Positions 1-8,945 of a stretch of DNA of 64,000 nucleotides are shown piece by piece. The stretch is from contig JAEPQO010000001.1 of assembly GCA_017640505.1 (NCBI GenBank), positions 2,053,826 to 2,117,825 on the forward strand, in the 5' to 3' direction. Numbering within the stretch: the stretch's first letter is position 1; each line of letters opens with the position of its first letter. A model generated the notes under the pieces. The model saw only the letters and a program-made list of their open reading frames with translations, was not told where the DNA came from and ran no database searches. The position numbers and the translations under genes are program-made. This stretch comes from Rhodospirillales bacterium. GTDB taxonomy: Bacteria > Pseudomonadota > Alphaproteobacteria > Rhodospirillales > Casp-alpha2.

Positions 1-3000
1 ATCGGCAATGCCGTGCGTGACCGTGTTGCGGAACTGGTCGATATCTCGGGCGAGGCGGACCGCCAGATGCGCTCCAGTGCGACCATGCTCAGCGACAGCG
101 CCGAGGACATGTCGAAGCGCAACGCCGAGGCGCTTTCTCAGGTCGAACGGATGCGCGAACTGCTGGAACGTCAGGCCAATGACCTTGTCGCGACGGCGGA
201 CAAGGTGCAGAGCCGGACGAAGGATATCGAGGACAACCTCGCTCACCAGACCCATGTGCTTTCCAAGACGTCGGACAAAGTGGTCGCTGATGTTCAGGAT
301 GTCGGCGATGCGCTGCGTGAGGACGCGCGTCGTCTGGAGATGACGTCCCAGCAGGTCACGGAACGGGTTCGCGGCACCGGCGAGGCCTTCCGTCTGCAGG
401 CCCGGGAGATGTCGGAGGCCGCCGATACGGCGTCGGAGCGGGCGGAGAGTGTCGGCAATGTGCTCAGACGAGATTCGGACGAACTCTCGAACATCTCGGA
501 ACGTGTGCTGGGCGAAGTGGCCCGCGTCGGCGAAGAATTGCGGCGTCGATCGGAGCAGGTGGACGAAACAACGGACCGTTCGATCGAGCGCTTTACCGAA
601 GCCGGTGAAGCGCTCGGTGAGCAGGCCGGCAATATGGCACGCACGGCAAATCAGAGTGTGCTGCGCCTGGATGAAGCAGGCGAAGCCTTGCGCCGCCGGT
701 CGGCGGATGTAGAGGGTGCGGCCGATACTGCCGATACACGGCTTTCACGTTTGAGCGAGCTGCTGAGCGACACGGTTTCCGAAGTGACGCAGTCCGCGGA
801 CAAGGGAGTAGCGGACGTGACCCGGGCGGCGCACGCTCTGAGCCATGGCGCCGCGGCCGTGCGCCAAGGTGCAGAAAGTGTTGCGGAGTCCGCTCGGACG
901 ACCAACGAAGATCTGTCGTTGGTCGTCGATACGACGACCCGGGCGCAGCGCTCCATCTCGGATCTCGGATTGAATGCGAAGGATCAGGTCCAGGAGTTAA
1001 CTGCGGTATCGGCACGTGCCGAGCAGGGGATCGAGCGTGTTAGCGAAACGCTGCAGACGCACGCTGACCGGCTGGCATTGGTATCGGCAAAATCGGCCAA
1101 TATTCTGGCCGATGCCGGTGAGGTCATTCGCCGCGAGACGACTAACATCGATCATTCCAGCAGCAGCGCAAAGGCGCGCCTTGTGGCGGTGGGCGAAGAC
1201 CTGAGCGAACGGTTACGCGAATTGTTGATGGCGTCCGACCAGGCGTCGGCGCAGATCAATGCCGTATCCGAGATATTTACCGGCAAGTCGGAATTGCTCG
1301 GCAAGAATGCGGATGTTGCGGTCGAGGATATCGATAAAGTCGGGCATCTGCTTGAAACGCGATCCCAACAAGTGGCGCAGGCATCTGACCGTGCCGCGCA
1401 ACTGTTGAATCTGGTGACGGATCTGCTGCACAAGCAATCAGACGATCTGGGGACGATTTCCGGACATGCGTATACCGAAATCGAAGGCGTCGGCGATGTG
1501 ATCAAAGAGCGTGCGTTGCAGGTTGAATCCGTCAGCGATGCGGTGCGGCGCCGCCTTATCGATGCCGGAGAAATCCTGCAGGCCGGCACGAACGAGCTTT
1601 CTTCCGCTGCCGATCATGCCACCGGTCGCGTCCAATTGACGTCGAACGCGATGCAGAAAAGTGCGGCGCAGATGCGCGAAACGTCATCCGATGCGCTCAA
1701 TCGTCTCGACGACATCGGGCGACGTCTGATGCGTGAGGTCGAGACGGCGACCGGGGCAACCGACCGCGCCGCCGAGAACCTGGCGGGGATCGCCGGTACA
1801 CTGAAACAGAACCATATCGAGTTGGACAGCTCGCTCGAGAAAACCCGCGAGCGCATGAGCGACGTGGGCCAGATACTGCACAAGAGTTCGGAAGATCTGA
1901 CGAGCACATACGAGTCGGCGACGGTCCACGTACAACGTTTCTCCGATTTGTTGAATCAACAGGCATCCGGACTGACCAATTCGTCAAACGAGGCAGCGGC
2001 ACGCTTGAGCCGGGTGGGCGAGGAAATGCAGTCCCGTTCGCACGAGATGAGCAATACGGCGGATCGTGCCTCGCAGTTGATGAGCCTTGTTTCCGATGCG
2101 TTGCAGCGGCATGCCGGTGAAGTGCAGCAGGCGGCGGAGCGGGCATCGAACCAGGTTGAAACCGTGAATGCGGAACTGCGCGAGGGTGCACGCGATTTGA
2201 GCGATGCGTCGCAGCGCGGTGTCCAGGAAATGGCGGAGGTCGGGCAATCGCTTCGCGAACGTTTCCAGGAAGTGAGCATCGTTGCCCGAAAGGCGACGGC
2301 ACAGTTGGAAGAGGCGACGGATGGATTGCGCCACCGCGGAAGCACGCTCGCGACGACCAGCGACGACGCTGTCGAACGGTTGGAGCGCGTGGGCGAAATT
2401 ATCGGACAACGGGCATCCGAGGCGTCGATGGCGGCGGATCTCAATGTGTCTAAGCTGACACGGGCGGCGGAAACGTTGCGGACGCAGATTCACGAGTCCG
2501 GCGACCGCACGGATTCCATCGTCGAACAGCTTGAAGGCGGGACCGAAGGGTTGCGCCGTCAGTTGCAGGAACTGACCACAACGTACAACCGTGCCGAACG
2601 CGGCCTGGAAGCACTTGGCGAGGCGCTGGCGCGCCGGGCGCAGGAACTTTCCAGCACGACCGACGTCGCCTTGGGCAAGGTCGGGGCGTGGGACAAGTCC
2701 GTACGCTCGCACGTGGATGCGCTATCGAAGGCGACATCCGACGTTGCGCGCAAGTCGCACGAGATCAATCAGGTCTTGGACGATCGCACCCAGGAAGTCC
2801 GGGATGCTTCCAACGAGGCCTCCGCACTGCTTGCCAACCTGCGCGAGCGGACCGACAAGACGAGCCTCGAGGAATTCACGCGCCAGGCGACGTTTATCTC
2901 CGAACGTCTGCAATCGCTCGCCGTCGATATCAGCCGGGTGCTGGAAACGCAGGTTTCAGAGGAAGACTGGCGCCGTTTCAACAAGGGCGAGAAGGGTATT

Positions 3001-3237
3001 TTCGTTCGCAAACTGCTTGGCTTCCGCGAACGCGCCAAGTTGCAGCAAATCCGGCAGTCGTACCAGGAAGACGGGACATTCCGGGATTACGTTACGCGTT
3101 ACCTCGAAGAGTTCGAAATGCTGCTCGACGAGGCATCGAAACGGGACCCGAACAGCATGTTGCACGCGACCTTCCTGTCTTCGGATATGGGCAAGGTCTA
3201 CATGGTGCTAGCGCGCGCGCTCGATCGGGATATGTAG
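1..3237 (+). CDS. Giant coiled-coil protein, 3' part (5' end outside window)
   Basis: The reading frame is open from base 1, so the start lies upstream; at least 1,078 residues are visible. Nearly the whole protein is a run of heptad-rich units of roughly 33-35 residues with a recurring core like RVGExLRxRSxELSxxAD, so I expect a very long helical rod. The last 115 or so residues differ: a mixed charged domain (around FNKGEKGIFVRKLLGF and YVTRYLEEFEMLLDEASKRD) that looks like a conserved terminal module. No membrane segment or catalytic motif is seen in the visible part. Such rods in alphaproteobacteria often act as polar or cytoskeletal scaffolds (TipN- or PodJ-like in style), but I cannot assign orthology. 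It converges with the cobA-type gene, 4 bases apart. Confidence 0.85.
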   Translation: MGNAVRDRVAELVDISGEADRQMRSSATMLSDSAEDMSKRNAEALSQVERMRELLERQANDLVATADKVQSRTKDIEDNLAHQTHVLSKTSDKVVADVQDVGDALREDARRLEMTSQQVTERVRGTGEAFRLQAREMSEAADTASERAESVGNVLRRDSDELSNISERVLGEVARVGEELRRRSEQVDETTDRSIERFTEAGEALGEQAGNMARTANQSVLRLDEAGEALRRRSADVEGAADTADTRLSRLSELLSDTVSEVTQSADKGVADVTRAAHALSHGAAAVRQGAESVAESARTTNEDLSLVVDTTTRAQRSISDLGLNAKDQVQELTAVSARAEQGIERVSETLQTHADRLALVSAKSANILADAGEVIRRETTNIDHSSSSAKARLVAVGEDLSERLRELLMASDQASAQINAVSEIFTGKSELLGKNADVAVEDIDKVGHLLETRSQQVAQASDRAAQLLNLVTDLLHKQSDDLGTISGHAYTEIEGVGDVIKERALQVESVSDAVRRRLIDAGEILQAGTNELSSAADHATGRVQLTSNAMQKSAAQMRETSSDALNRLDDIGRRLMREVETATGATDRAAENLAGIAGTLKQNHIELDSSLEKTRERMSDVGQILHKSSEDLTSTYESATVHVQRFSDLLNQQASGLTNSSNEAAARLSRVGEEMQSRSHEMSNTADRASQLMSLVSDALQRHAGEVQQAAERASNQVETVNAELREGARDLSDASQRGVQEMAEVGQSLRERFQEVSIVARKATAQLEEATDGLRHRGSTLATTSDDAVERLERVGEIIGQRASEASMAADLNVSKLTRAAETLRTQIHESGDRTDSIVEQLEGGTEGLRRQLQELTTTYNRAERGLEALGEALARRAQELSSTTDVALGKVGAWDKSVRSHVDALSKATSDVARKSHEINQVLDDRTQEVRDASNEASALLANLRERTDKTSLEEFTRQATFISERLQSLAVDISRVLETQVSEEDWRRFNKGEKGIFVRKLLGFRERAKLQQIRQSYQEDGTFRDYVTRYLEEFEMLLDEASKRDPNSMLHATFLSSDMGKVYMVLARALDRDM

Positions 3238-3241
3238 CCGC

Positions 3242-4015
3242 TCAGTGAGTTGCCGCTGTCTCGAACCAGGCGAGTTCTTCCGCCAATGTCACGACACGAC
3301 CAATGACGAAGAGCGTCGCGCCCTTGATTTCGGACGATTTGATCGTGCCGGGGAGTTCGGAAAGGGTCGTGAGCAACGTCTTTTGAGCAGGGCGCGTTCC
3401 CATGTTGATGACGGCGACGGGCGTGTCACTGGTCAGGCCGTTTTCGATAAGCTTGGTGGAAATCTCCTCGACGTTCGCCATGCCCATGTAAACTACGAGC
3501 GTCGTTTCAGGGTCCGCAAGGCTCCGCCAGTCAAGCGTCAACGGTTCGTCACTCTTGCTGTGACCTGTGACAAACCGAACGCCTTGAGCCAACCCTCTGT
3601 GGGTCAGCGGAATTCCCGCATAAGCCGCGCATCCGGCCGATGAGGTGATGCCGGGTACGACTTCAAAGGGAATGCCGTGGCGGACGAGGTGCAGGGCTTC
3701 TTCGCCGCCGCGTCCGAATACGAACGGGTCTCCGCCCTTGAGACGCATGACTTTCTTGCCGACCCGGGCAAGATCGACCAGCAGATTGTTGATGTCTTCC
3801 TGCGGCATATAGTGGTTGGACGCCCGCTTGCCGGCAAAGATCCGCTCCGTCGTATCGGGGATCAGTTCGAGAATGGGTTTTGCCACCAGACGGTCGTAAA
3901 CAATCACGTCGACATCGCCGATCAACCGGTGCGCTTTGACGGTTAGCAGGTCCGGGTCGCCCGGGCCTGCACCGACGAGCATCACGGGATGAATGTTAAT
4001 TTCGTCTTCATTCAT
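3242..4015 (-). CDS. cobA: Uroporphyrinogen-III C-methyltransferase (SUMT)
   Basis: 257 residues, the usual length of a stand-alone SUMT, which methylates uroporphyrinogen III twice with S-adenosylmethionine to give precorrin-2 for siroheme or cobalamin. Visible family motifs are VGAGPGDPDLLTVKA near the N-terminus, YDRLV, RLKGGDPFVFGRGGEE around residues 95-110, and the VPGITS and GIPLTHRG segments. There is no CysG-type N-terminal oxidase/ferrochelatase part, so those steps must be encoded elsewhere. It is divergent from the heme A synthase gene. Siroheme would serve sulfite or nitrite reductases; linkage with the sulfur genes downstream is only suggestive. Confidence 0.93.
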   Translation of the reverse strand: MNEDEINIHPVMLVGAGPGDPDLLTVKAHRLIGDVDVIVYDRLVAKPILELIPDTTERIFAGKRASNHYMPQEDINNLLVDLARVGKKVMRLKGGDPFVFGRGGEEALHLVRHGIPFEVVPGITSSAGCAAYAGIPLTHRGLAQGVRFVTGHSKSDEPLTLDWRSLADPETTLVVYMGMANVEEISTKLIENGLTSDTPVAVINMGTRPAQKTLLTTLSELPGTIKSSEIKGATLFVIGRVVTLAEELAWFETAATH

Positions 4016-4133
4016 GAGCTAAATTCGTCAACCTGGTTAACGCAAATCAAGGCATGCGATTTATCGCGGATCAAGGATGGACAAACAAGTACTGATCCAC
4101 TACCTGCATGCATGTACGAAGAGGACATTCATT

Positions 4134-5168
4134 GTGTCGACTGACGAGCCGTCACTTTCGCCGCCGAAATCAGACAGAATCATTGCGATCTGGTTGTTGA
4201 TCATATGTGCGATGGTCTTCGCCATGGTCGTTCTCGGCGGATTTACGCGGCTGACCGAATCCGGCCTCTCCATGACCGACTGGCGTCCGGTGACCGGCTG
4301 GCTTCCGCCGATGACCGACGATGCATGGCAGGCGCAGTTCGATGGTTACCGCACGTCTCCGGAATACCAGAAAATCAACAAGGGCATGAGCCTTGAGCAG
4401 TTCAAGGAGATCTTCTGGCTGGAATACCTTCATCGGCTATGGGGGCGCACGATCGGTATCGCTTTTGCCGTGCCGTTCGTGATTTTTGCATTCAAAGGGT
4501 GGATCGGAAAATCGTTATTCGCCCGGCTTGCGGTCCTGTTCGCGCTTGGTGGGCTGCAGGGGCTGATCGGCTGGTGGATGGTCAAAAGCGGGCTCGTCGA
4601 TCATCCGGATGTCAGCCAATACCGTCTTGCCGTTCACCTGATGACAGCGTTTCTCATTCTTGGCGTCGGAATCTGGTTTGCTCTCGATCTTTTGCGCACC
4701 GATCGTGTGAATGTGTCGCCGGGCGTCGTGCGTTTAGCGTCCTGGCTTTGTGGGCTTGTATTCGTAACGGCATTTTCGGGCGCACTCGTCGCCGGGTTGA
4801 ATGCAGGGCTGATCTACAACACGTTCCCGCTGATGCTGGGCGAGTTTTTCCCGAGTGAGGGGTTCCAGCTACGCCCCTGGTACCTGAATTTCTTCGAGGA
4901 TATTCCGACGGTGCAGTTCGATCACCGCTGGCTGGCGATAACAACCTTCATTCTCGCGTTGGTGACCTGGGCGACTGCACGTCGTTACGCGGCGCCCGTT
5001 CGCATGCGCGCCAACGGATTGATGCTGGCCGCGCTTGTTCAGGTGGGCCTGGGGATTGCAACGCTGCTTCTTGTCGTGCCGATCCCGCTTGCGGCGGCAC
5101 ATCAGGCTGGCGCCGTTTTGCTGTTTGGCTGTGCGGTCTGGTTGCGACACGGGCTCCGCTGCAACTAG
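4134..5168 (+). CDS. ctaA: Heme A synthase (COX15/CtaA family)
   Basis: Converts heme O to heme A for cytochrome c oxidase in the inner membrane. The protein has about eight hydrophobic segments and the family motifs GGFTRLTESGLSM and DWRPVTGWLPP after the first helix, EYLHRLWGR with a heme-ligand type histidine, GGLQGLIGWWMVKSGL, and further conserved histidines in VHLMTAF, QFDHRWLA and AAHQAG. These match the longer alphaproteobacterial/mitochondrial type. The frame is open from an ATG at 4077, but I prefer the GTG at 4134 (MSTDEPSLSP), which follows a purine-rich AAGAGGA stretch and removes an unconserved N-terminal tail; this start is uncertain. Confidence 0.92.
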   Translation: MSTDEPSLSPPKSDRIIAIWLLIICAMVFAMVVLGGFTRLTESGLSMTDWRPVTGWLPPMTDDAWQAQFDGYRTSPEYQKINKGMSLEQFKEIFWLEYLHRLWGRTIGIAFAVPFVIFAFKGWIGKSLFARLAVLFALGGLQGLIGWWMVKSGLVDHPDVSQYRLAVHLMTAFLILGVGIWFALDLLRTDRVNVSPGVVRLASWLCGLVFVTAFSGALVAGLNAGLIYNTFPLMLGEFFPSEGFQLRPWYLNFFEDIPTVQFDHRWLAITTFILALVTWATARRYAAPVRMRANGLMLAALVQVGLGIATLLLVVPIPLAAAHQAGAVLLFGCAVWLRHGLRCN

Positions 5169-5277
5169 TATACTATTTGCAACGAATAGTTACTTGCCAT
5201 ACGGGGGCGCGCCGACCCACAATTCACGTGAATTTTTCGCATCCGATGAATGTACAAAGAGCCAGGGGAGGCCGGGG

Positions 5278-6210
5278 ATGAGCGACAAGAAATTTAGACT
5301 GGTTACACGAAGCGATTTTGACGGTCTGGTCTGTGCCGTTCTTTTAAAAGAGATGGATATCATCGACGATATCAAATTCGTGCATCCCAAAGATATGCAG
5401 GACGGCACGATCCTTATTTCGGACGGCGACATTACGACGAACCTTCCCTATGTCGAGGGCGTTCATCTGGCATTCGACCATCACCTCAGCGAGACCATTC
5501 GTGTCGGTGAAAAGCCGGAAAATCACATTATTGACCCGAATGCGCCGTCAGCGGCACGGGTCGTTTATGACTATTACGGCGGCAAGGAAAAGTTCCCCAA
5601 GATCGCCGAAGATATGATGGTCGCGGTCGACAAGGGCGACAGTGCGCAATTCAGCGAGCAGGAAATCCTGAAGCCGGAAGGTTGGGACCTGCTGAATATG
5701 CTGATGGACAGCCGGACCGGGCTCGGCCGGTTCCGGGAGTTCCGCGTTTCCAACTACCAGCTCATGATGCAATTGATTGACTATTGCCGGGATCACACGG
5801 TCGAGGAAATCGTGGCGTTGCCGGACGTGAAAGAGCGTGTCGATCTCTATTTCGATCATGAAGAAAAGTTCAAAGACCAGATCAAGCGTTGCTCGACCGT
5901 TCACGGAAATCTGGTCATCCTTGATCTGCGCGAGGAAGAGACCATTTATGCGGGGAACCGCTTTATGATCTATGCGCTGTTCCCGGAGTGCAATATCTCC
6001 ATCCACGTGCTGTGGGGGCTGAACAAGCTTAATACGGTGCTGGCGACAGGCAAGTCCATCACCAACCGGACGTCGAAAACGAATGTCGGTGAACTGATGC
6101 TCAAGTATGGTGGCGGCGGTCACGAGAACGCCGGAACTTGCCAGGTCGAGAACGACGATGCCGAGCAGGTGCTGGGTGAATTGATCGAGCAGATTACCAA
6201 GGACGGATAA
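5278..6210 (+). CDS. DHH-family phosphoesterase
   Basis: 310 residues. The N-terminal DHH domain shows TRSDFDGLVCAVL (a variant of the first Asp motif), DGDITTNLP and the name-giving FDHHLS; the C-terminal DHHA1-type domain ends with the glycine-rich GGGGHENAGTC substrate-binding motif. Members hydrolyse phosphoester or phosphoanhydride bonds of small substrates (oligonucleotides, pAp, polyphosphate) using Mn2+; the substrate here cannot be told. The start at 5278 has the purine-rich GCCAGGGGAGGCCGGGG immediately upstream, and the family motif begins 9 residues later. The frame is open further upstream but overlaps ctaA. The next gene starts two bases after its stop, suggesting an operon. Confidence 0.88.
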   Translation: MSDKKFRLVTRSDFDGLVCAVLLKEMDIIDDIKFVHPKDMQDGTILISDGDITTNLPYVEGVHLAFDHHLSETIRVGEKPENHIIDPNAPSAARVVYDYYGGKEKFPKIAEDMMVAVDKGDSAQFSEQEILKPEGWDLLNMLMDSRTGLGRFREFRVSNYQLMMQLIDYCRDHTVEEIVALPDVKERVDLYFDHEEKFKDQIKRCSTVHGNLVILDLREEETIYAGNRFMIYALFPECNISIHVLWGLNKLNTVLATGKSITNRTSKTNVGELMLKYGGGGHENAGTCQVENDDAEQVLGELIEQITKDG

Positions 6211-6212
6211 AT

Positions 6213-7742
6213 TTGACGTCACGTATTCCCAGCGTAAAGCCGAGTTCTCCCCGTATGCGGCGCCTGCCTCAGGTGCTGCTCGGGGCGGCTGTCGGTGTGT
6301 TGCTGGTATCCGTAATCACGGCATGCGTCACGAACCAGTCTGCGATCGGCCGTGTCGTCATGGCCATGAACGACGAAACGAGCAGCCTGCCCGAAACGAC
6401 GCGCCAGGAACTCGATCGGTTTGCTCGTGTCTACGACACCTATGTCGACGATGCATCGGACCGGGAACGGCTGGACTATTTCAACTTCGCCTATCGGCGG
6501 GTCCGCGCCAATTATGTTTATGAAATCGATGATGCGAAACTCATCAGCGAAGCGATTGCGGGTGTTAAAGAAGAACATGCAGAACCCGGCTCCATGCCGG
6601 CCGAAAAACTGGTCGAGAGTGCGCTGCATCGGATGCTCAAGGGACTTGATCCACATTCGAGCTATCTGAATGCGGAGGAATTCCGGGACAGCTTTGCAAA
6701 CACGAAGGGCGAGTTCGGTGGTCTCGGCATCCAGATCACGATGGAAGAAGATCTCGTCAAAGTGATTTCACCCATCGAGGATACGCCGGCGGAACGCGCC
6801 GGAATCCTGGCCGGGGACCTGATTACCCACTGCGACGGCATCTCGATCAAAGGTAAAAGCCTGCGCGAAGCGGTGCGCTTGATGCGCGGCAAACCTGGCG
6901 ATCCGCTGGTGCTGACAGTACGGCGCAAAGGCGTCGAGGATTTCGATGTCCGCATTGTGAGGGACATCATCGAGGTCAAATCGGTTCGCCACAGGGTCGA
7001 AGGGGATGTCGGTTATATCCGAATCACCCGGTTCAACGAGAAAACCAAGGAAGGCATCATCGCCGCGCTTGACGATATCCGTGGCACCGCCGGCGCCGGT
7101 CTAAAAGGCGTGGTGGTCGACCTGAGGAACAACCCGGGCGGATTGCTGAGCCAATCGGTGGTCGTTGCGGACGCCTTTCTCGAAGGCGGGAAAATTGTCT
7201 CGATCAAGGGGCGGAACGGACGTGATGAACGTGCGTTCTATGCCGACGACGGCGACGAGATCGCCGGCGTGCCGATGGTGGTGCTGGTCAATCAGGGCTC
7301 GGCATCCGCGTCAGAGATTGTCGCAAGTGCCCTTCAGTATCACGGCCGTGCCGTGATCATGGGACGCCGGACCTTCGGCAAAGGGTCAGTGCAAACGATC
7401 ATGCCGATGCCGCTGGAAGGCGCGTTGCGGTTGACCACAGCGCTTTATTATTCACCCGCCAACCAGACATTGCAGGCGCTGGGCGTTTCGCCGGATATCA
7501 ATCTTTATGCCGAGGAAAACGAAGATGTCGCGACCGGGACGACGCGCGAAGCTGATCTTCCCGGTGCCATTCCGGCGCAAATGAACGACGCACACTTGAA
7601 ACGGCCGCGCATTGCAGAGGCAAAGTGCCCCGAAATCGGCGAGGCCAAGGACAAGATGCTTGGCTGCGCGATTGAGTATTTGCACGCAGCAAACCAGGAA
7701 GCCTTCCTTAAACGGTTTGTCGCAACCGCTGGGCAGAGTTAA
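6213..7742 (+). CDS. ctpA: S41-family C-terminal processing protease (CtpA-like), probable lipoprotein
   Basis: 509 residues from a TTG start at 6213, or 495 from ATG at 6255. The N-terminus has a hydrophobic stretch ending in SVITAC, which fits a lipoprotein signal peptide, so the enzyme probably acts in the periplasm attached to a membrane. A PDZ domain (GEFGGLGIQITMEEDLVKVI to about residue 250) precedes the S41 protease domain with VDLRNNPGG, the catalytic serine in NQGSASASEIVA and the catalytic lysine in RRTFGKGSVQT. Such proteases trim C-terminal tails of periplasmic and envelope proteins. A possible ribosome site (AAGGA within the end of the DHH gene) favours the TTG start. It converges with the LysR gene. 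Confidence 0.9.
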   Translation: MTSRIPSVKPSSPRMRRLPQVLLGAAVGVLLVSVITACVTNQSAIGRVVMAMNDETSSLPETTRQELDRFARVYDTYVDDASDRERLDYFNFAYRRVRANYVYEIDDAKLISEAIAGVKEEHAEPGSMPAEKLVESALHRMLKGLDPHSSYLNAEEFRDSFANTKGEFGGLGIQITMEEDLVKVISPIEDTPAERAGILAGDLITHCDGISIKGKSLREAVRLMRGKPGDPLVLTVRRKGVEDFDVRIVRDIIEVKSVRHRVEGDVGYIRITRFNEKTKEGIIAALDDIRGTAGAGLKGVVVDLRNNPGGLLSQSVVVADAFLEGGKIVSIKGRNGRDERAFYADDGDEIAGVPMVVLVNQGSASASEIVASALQYHGRAVIMGRRTFGKGSVQTIMPMPLEGALRLTTALYYSPANQTLQALGVSPDINLYAEENEDVATGTTREADLPGAIPAQMNDAHLKRPRIAEAKCPEIGEAKDKMLGCAIEYLHAANQEAFLKRFVATAGQS

Positions 7743-7748
7743 CGCAGC

Positions 7749-8636
7749 TCACGCAGCATCGGTTTTCGCCAGTATCATCTCGACGAACGCGCGGCGTGCC
7801 GCACTTGGCACGCGATCACGATGCCTGACCATATGATAACTGCGCGGCGGGACATTCATGTCGATAACGCGGAGGGCGCCCCCTTCGATCGCGCCCGCGA
7901 TCACGTGGCGGGATATCAACGTGGCGCCGGCGCCGGCCTCGACGGCTTCGCGTACGGCCTCGTTACTTGGCAGTTCCAGGACGATGTTCAAATCCTGCCA
8001 CTTGTATCCGGCCTTTAATGCCAGGTTTTCCAGAACTTCACGTGTGCCTGAACCGGGTTCGCGTACGACAAGGGGGATGCGGGACAATTTGGTGCTGCCG
8101 AGGTCGTCGATATCGTTGCGGTGTGCTGATGCGACCATGACCAGCTGGTCATGATCTACTTCGTCGAGAACAAGCTGCGGCGTGCGTGTAGTCCCTTCGA
8201 CAAAACCGATATCGGCAGCGCCGGTCGCGACGGCGTGCTCGACGTCGCGCGTGTTGGAAATCGTCAGGTTCAGCAGGACGCCAGGAAAGTGTTCGTGAAA
8301 TACGGCAAGCCGCTTCGGTAGCCAATAGTTCGCGATCGTCTGGCTTGCGGCGATTTCAAGGTGGCCGACAGTGAGGCCGCCCAGTTCGCGCAGCATGCGC
8401 ACCGCGGCATCTGCCCTGTCCAGGACGGCGCGCGCTTCGGTGAGAAACAACTCGCCCGCTTCTGAAACCCGGATGGAGCGGCCGATCCGGTCGAAGAGCT
8501 TTACTTCGTATTGGTTTTCGAGGGCGGAGATGGCGGCCGAAACCGCGGATTGGGTCAATCCAAGAGCTTCCGCAGCGCGCGTTACATGGCCAAGGTCGGC
8601 GACCGCTACAAAGATCTTCAGCTGCGTCAGCGTCAT
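7749..8636 (-). CDS. LysR-family transcriptional regulator, divergent from the soe-like operon
   Basis: 295 residues, standard LysR length. The first 60 residues form the winged helix-turn-helix (LTQLKIFVAVADLGHVTRAA, then LTQSAVSAAISALE); residues about 90-290 are the effector-binding domain, with VREPGSGTREVLE typical of CysB/CbbR-like members. The gene is transcribed away from the molybdenum oxidoreductase operon across a 305-base intergenic region, the classic arrangement for a LysR protein that controls its neighbour and itself. A dyad TTGT-N7-ACAA lies 21 bases before its start and overlaps a good -35 box for the oxidoreductase side. The effector is unknown; a sulfur compound would fit the neighbours. 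Confidence 0.9.
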   Translation of the reverse strand: MTLTQLKIFVAVADLGHVTRAAEALGLTQSAVSAAISALENQYEVKLFDRIGRSIRVSEAGELFLTEARAVLDRADAAVRMLRELGGLTVGHLEIAASQTIANYWLPKRLAVFHEHFPGVLLNLTISNTRDVEHAVATGAADIGFVEGTTRTPQLVLDEVDHDQLVMVASAHRNDIDDLGSTKLSRIPLVVREPGSGTREVLENLALKAGYKWQDLNIVLELPSNEAVREAVEAGAGATLISRHVIAGAIEGGALRVIDMNVPPRSYHMVRHRDRVPSAARRAFVEMILAKTDAA

Positions 8637-8654
8637 GAAAGATACATAACTAAA

Positions 8655-8697
8655 ATTTGTTAATTTGACAATAATTACTCATTAGACTGATGAATAA
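8655..8697 (+). promoter_or_regulatory. Candidate LysR box overlapping a soe promoter
   Basis: TTGT at 8657-8660 and ACAA at 8668-8671 form a perfect dyad with 7 bases between, containing the T-N11-A pattern of LysR operators. A consensus -35 TTGACA (8665-8670) overlaps its right half; a weak -10 (TGATGA, 8688-8693) follows at 17 bases. Sequence inspection only. Confidence 0.45.
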
Positions 8698-8762
8698 GGT
8701 TTTGGCAAAAGGACAGCGTTCAATTGTTCAATTCCGGCCATCCTAGAAAATGAGATCCTGCC

Positions 8763-8945
8763 ATGTTCGGCGACCATCGTAATTCAACGGGAGTTTCCAT
8801 TAAGGTCCGACTGGTTCAAGTCGTACGCCAGTGGTTCGGCGTATTCGGCGGTTATCAGCCGAACCGGTCCTATATGCGCGGCGCTGGACCTGCCAGCAAA
8901 GCAGCGGCAGACAAGCGTGGCATGGACGCCGGTGCCGCATCATGA
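8763..8945 (+). CDS. Possible small upstream ORF coupled to soeA
   Basis: A 60-codon frame from ATG 8763 whose TGA stop (8943-8945) overlaps the ATG of the large subunit gene as ATGA. The peptide is basic (MFGDHRNSTGVSIKVRL...) with no membrane segment and no twin-arginine motif. The four-base overlap is the same arrangement as between the next two genes of the operon, so it may be a translated leader that couples translation to soeA. No strong ribosome site is seen before it, and it matches no family I recognise; it may be chance. Confidence 0.3.
   Translation: MFGDHRNSTGVSIKVRLVQVVRQWFGVFGGYQPNRSYMRGAGPASKAAADKRGMDAGAAS

Noticed and set aside
8831..8941. Tat signal extension of the Mo subunit (frame open from GTG 8831 with RRIRRLS)
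   Set aside because: No hydrophobic core or cleavage site follows the arginines, and the region overlaps the small upstream frame; ATG 8942 fits family length and coupling better.
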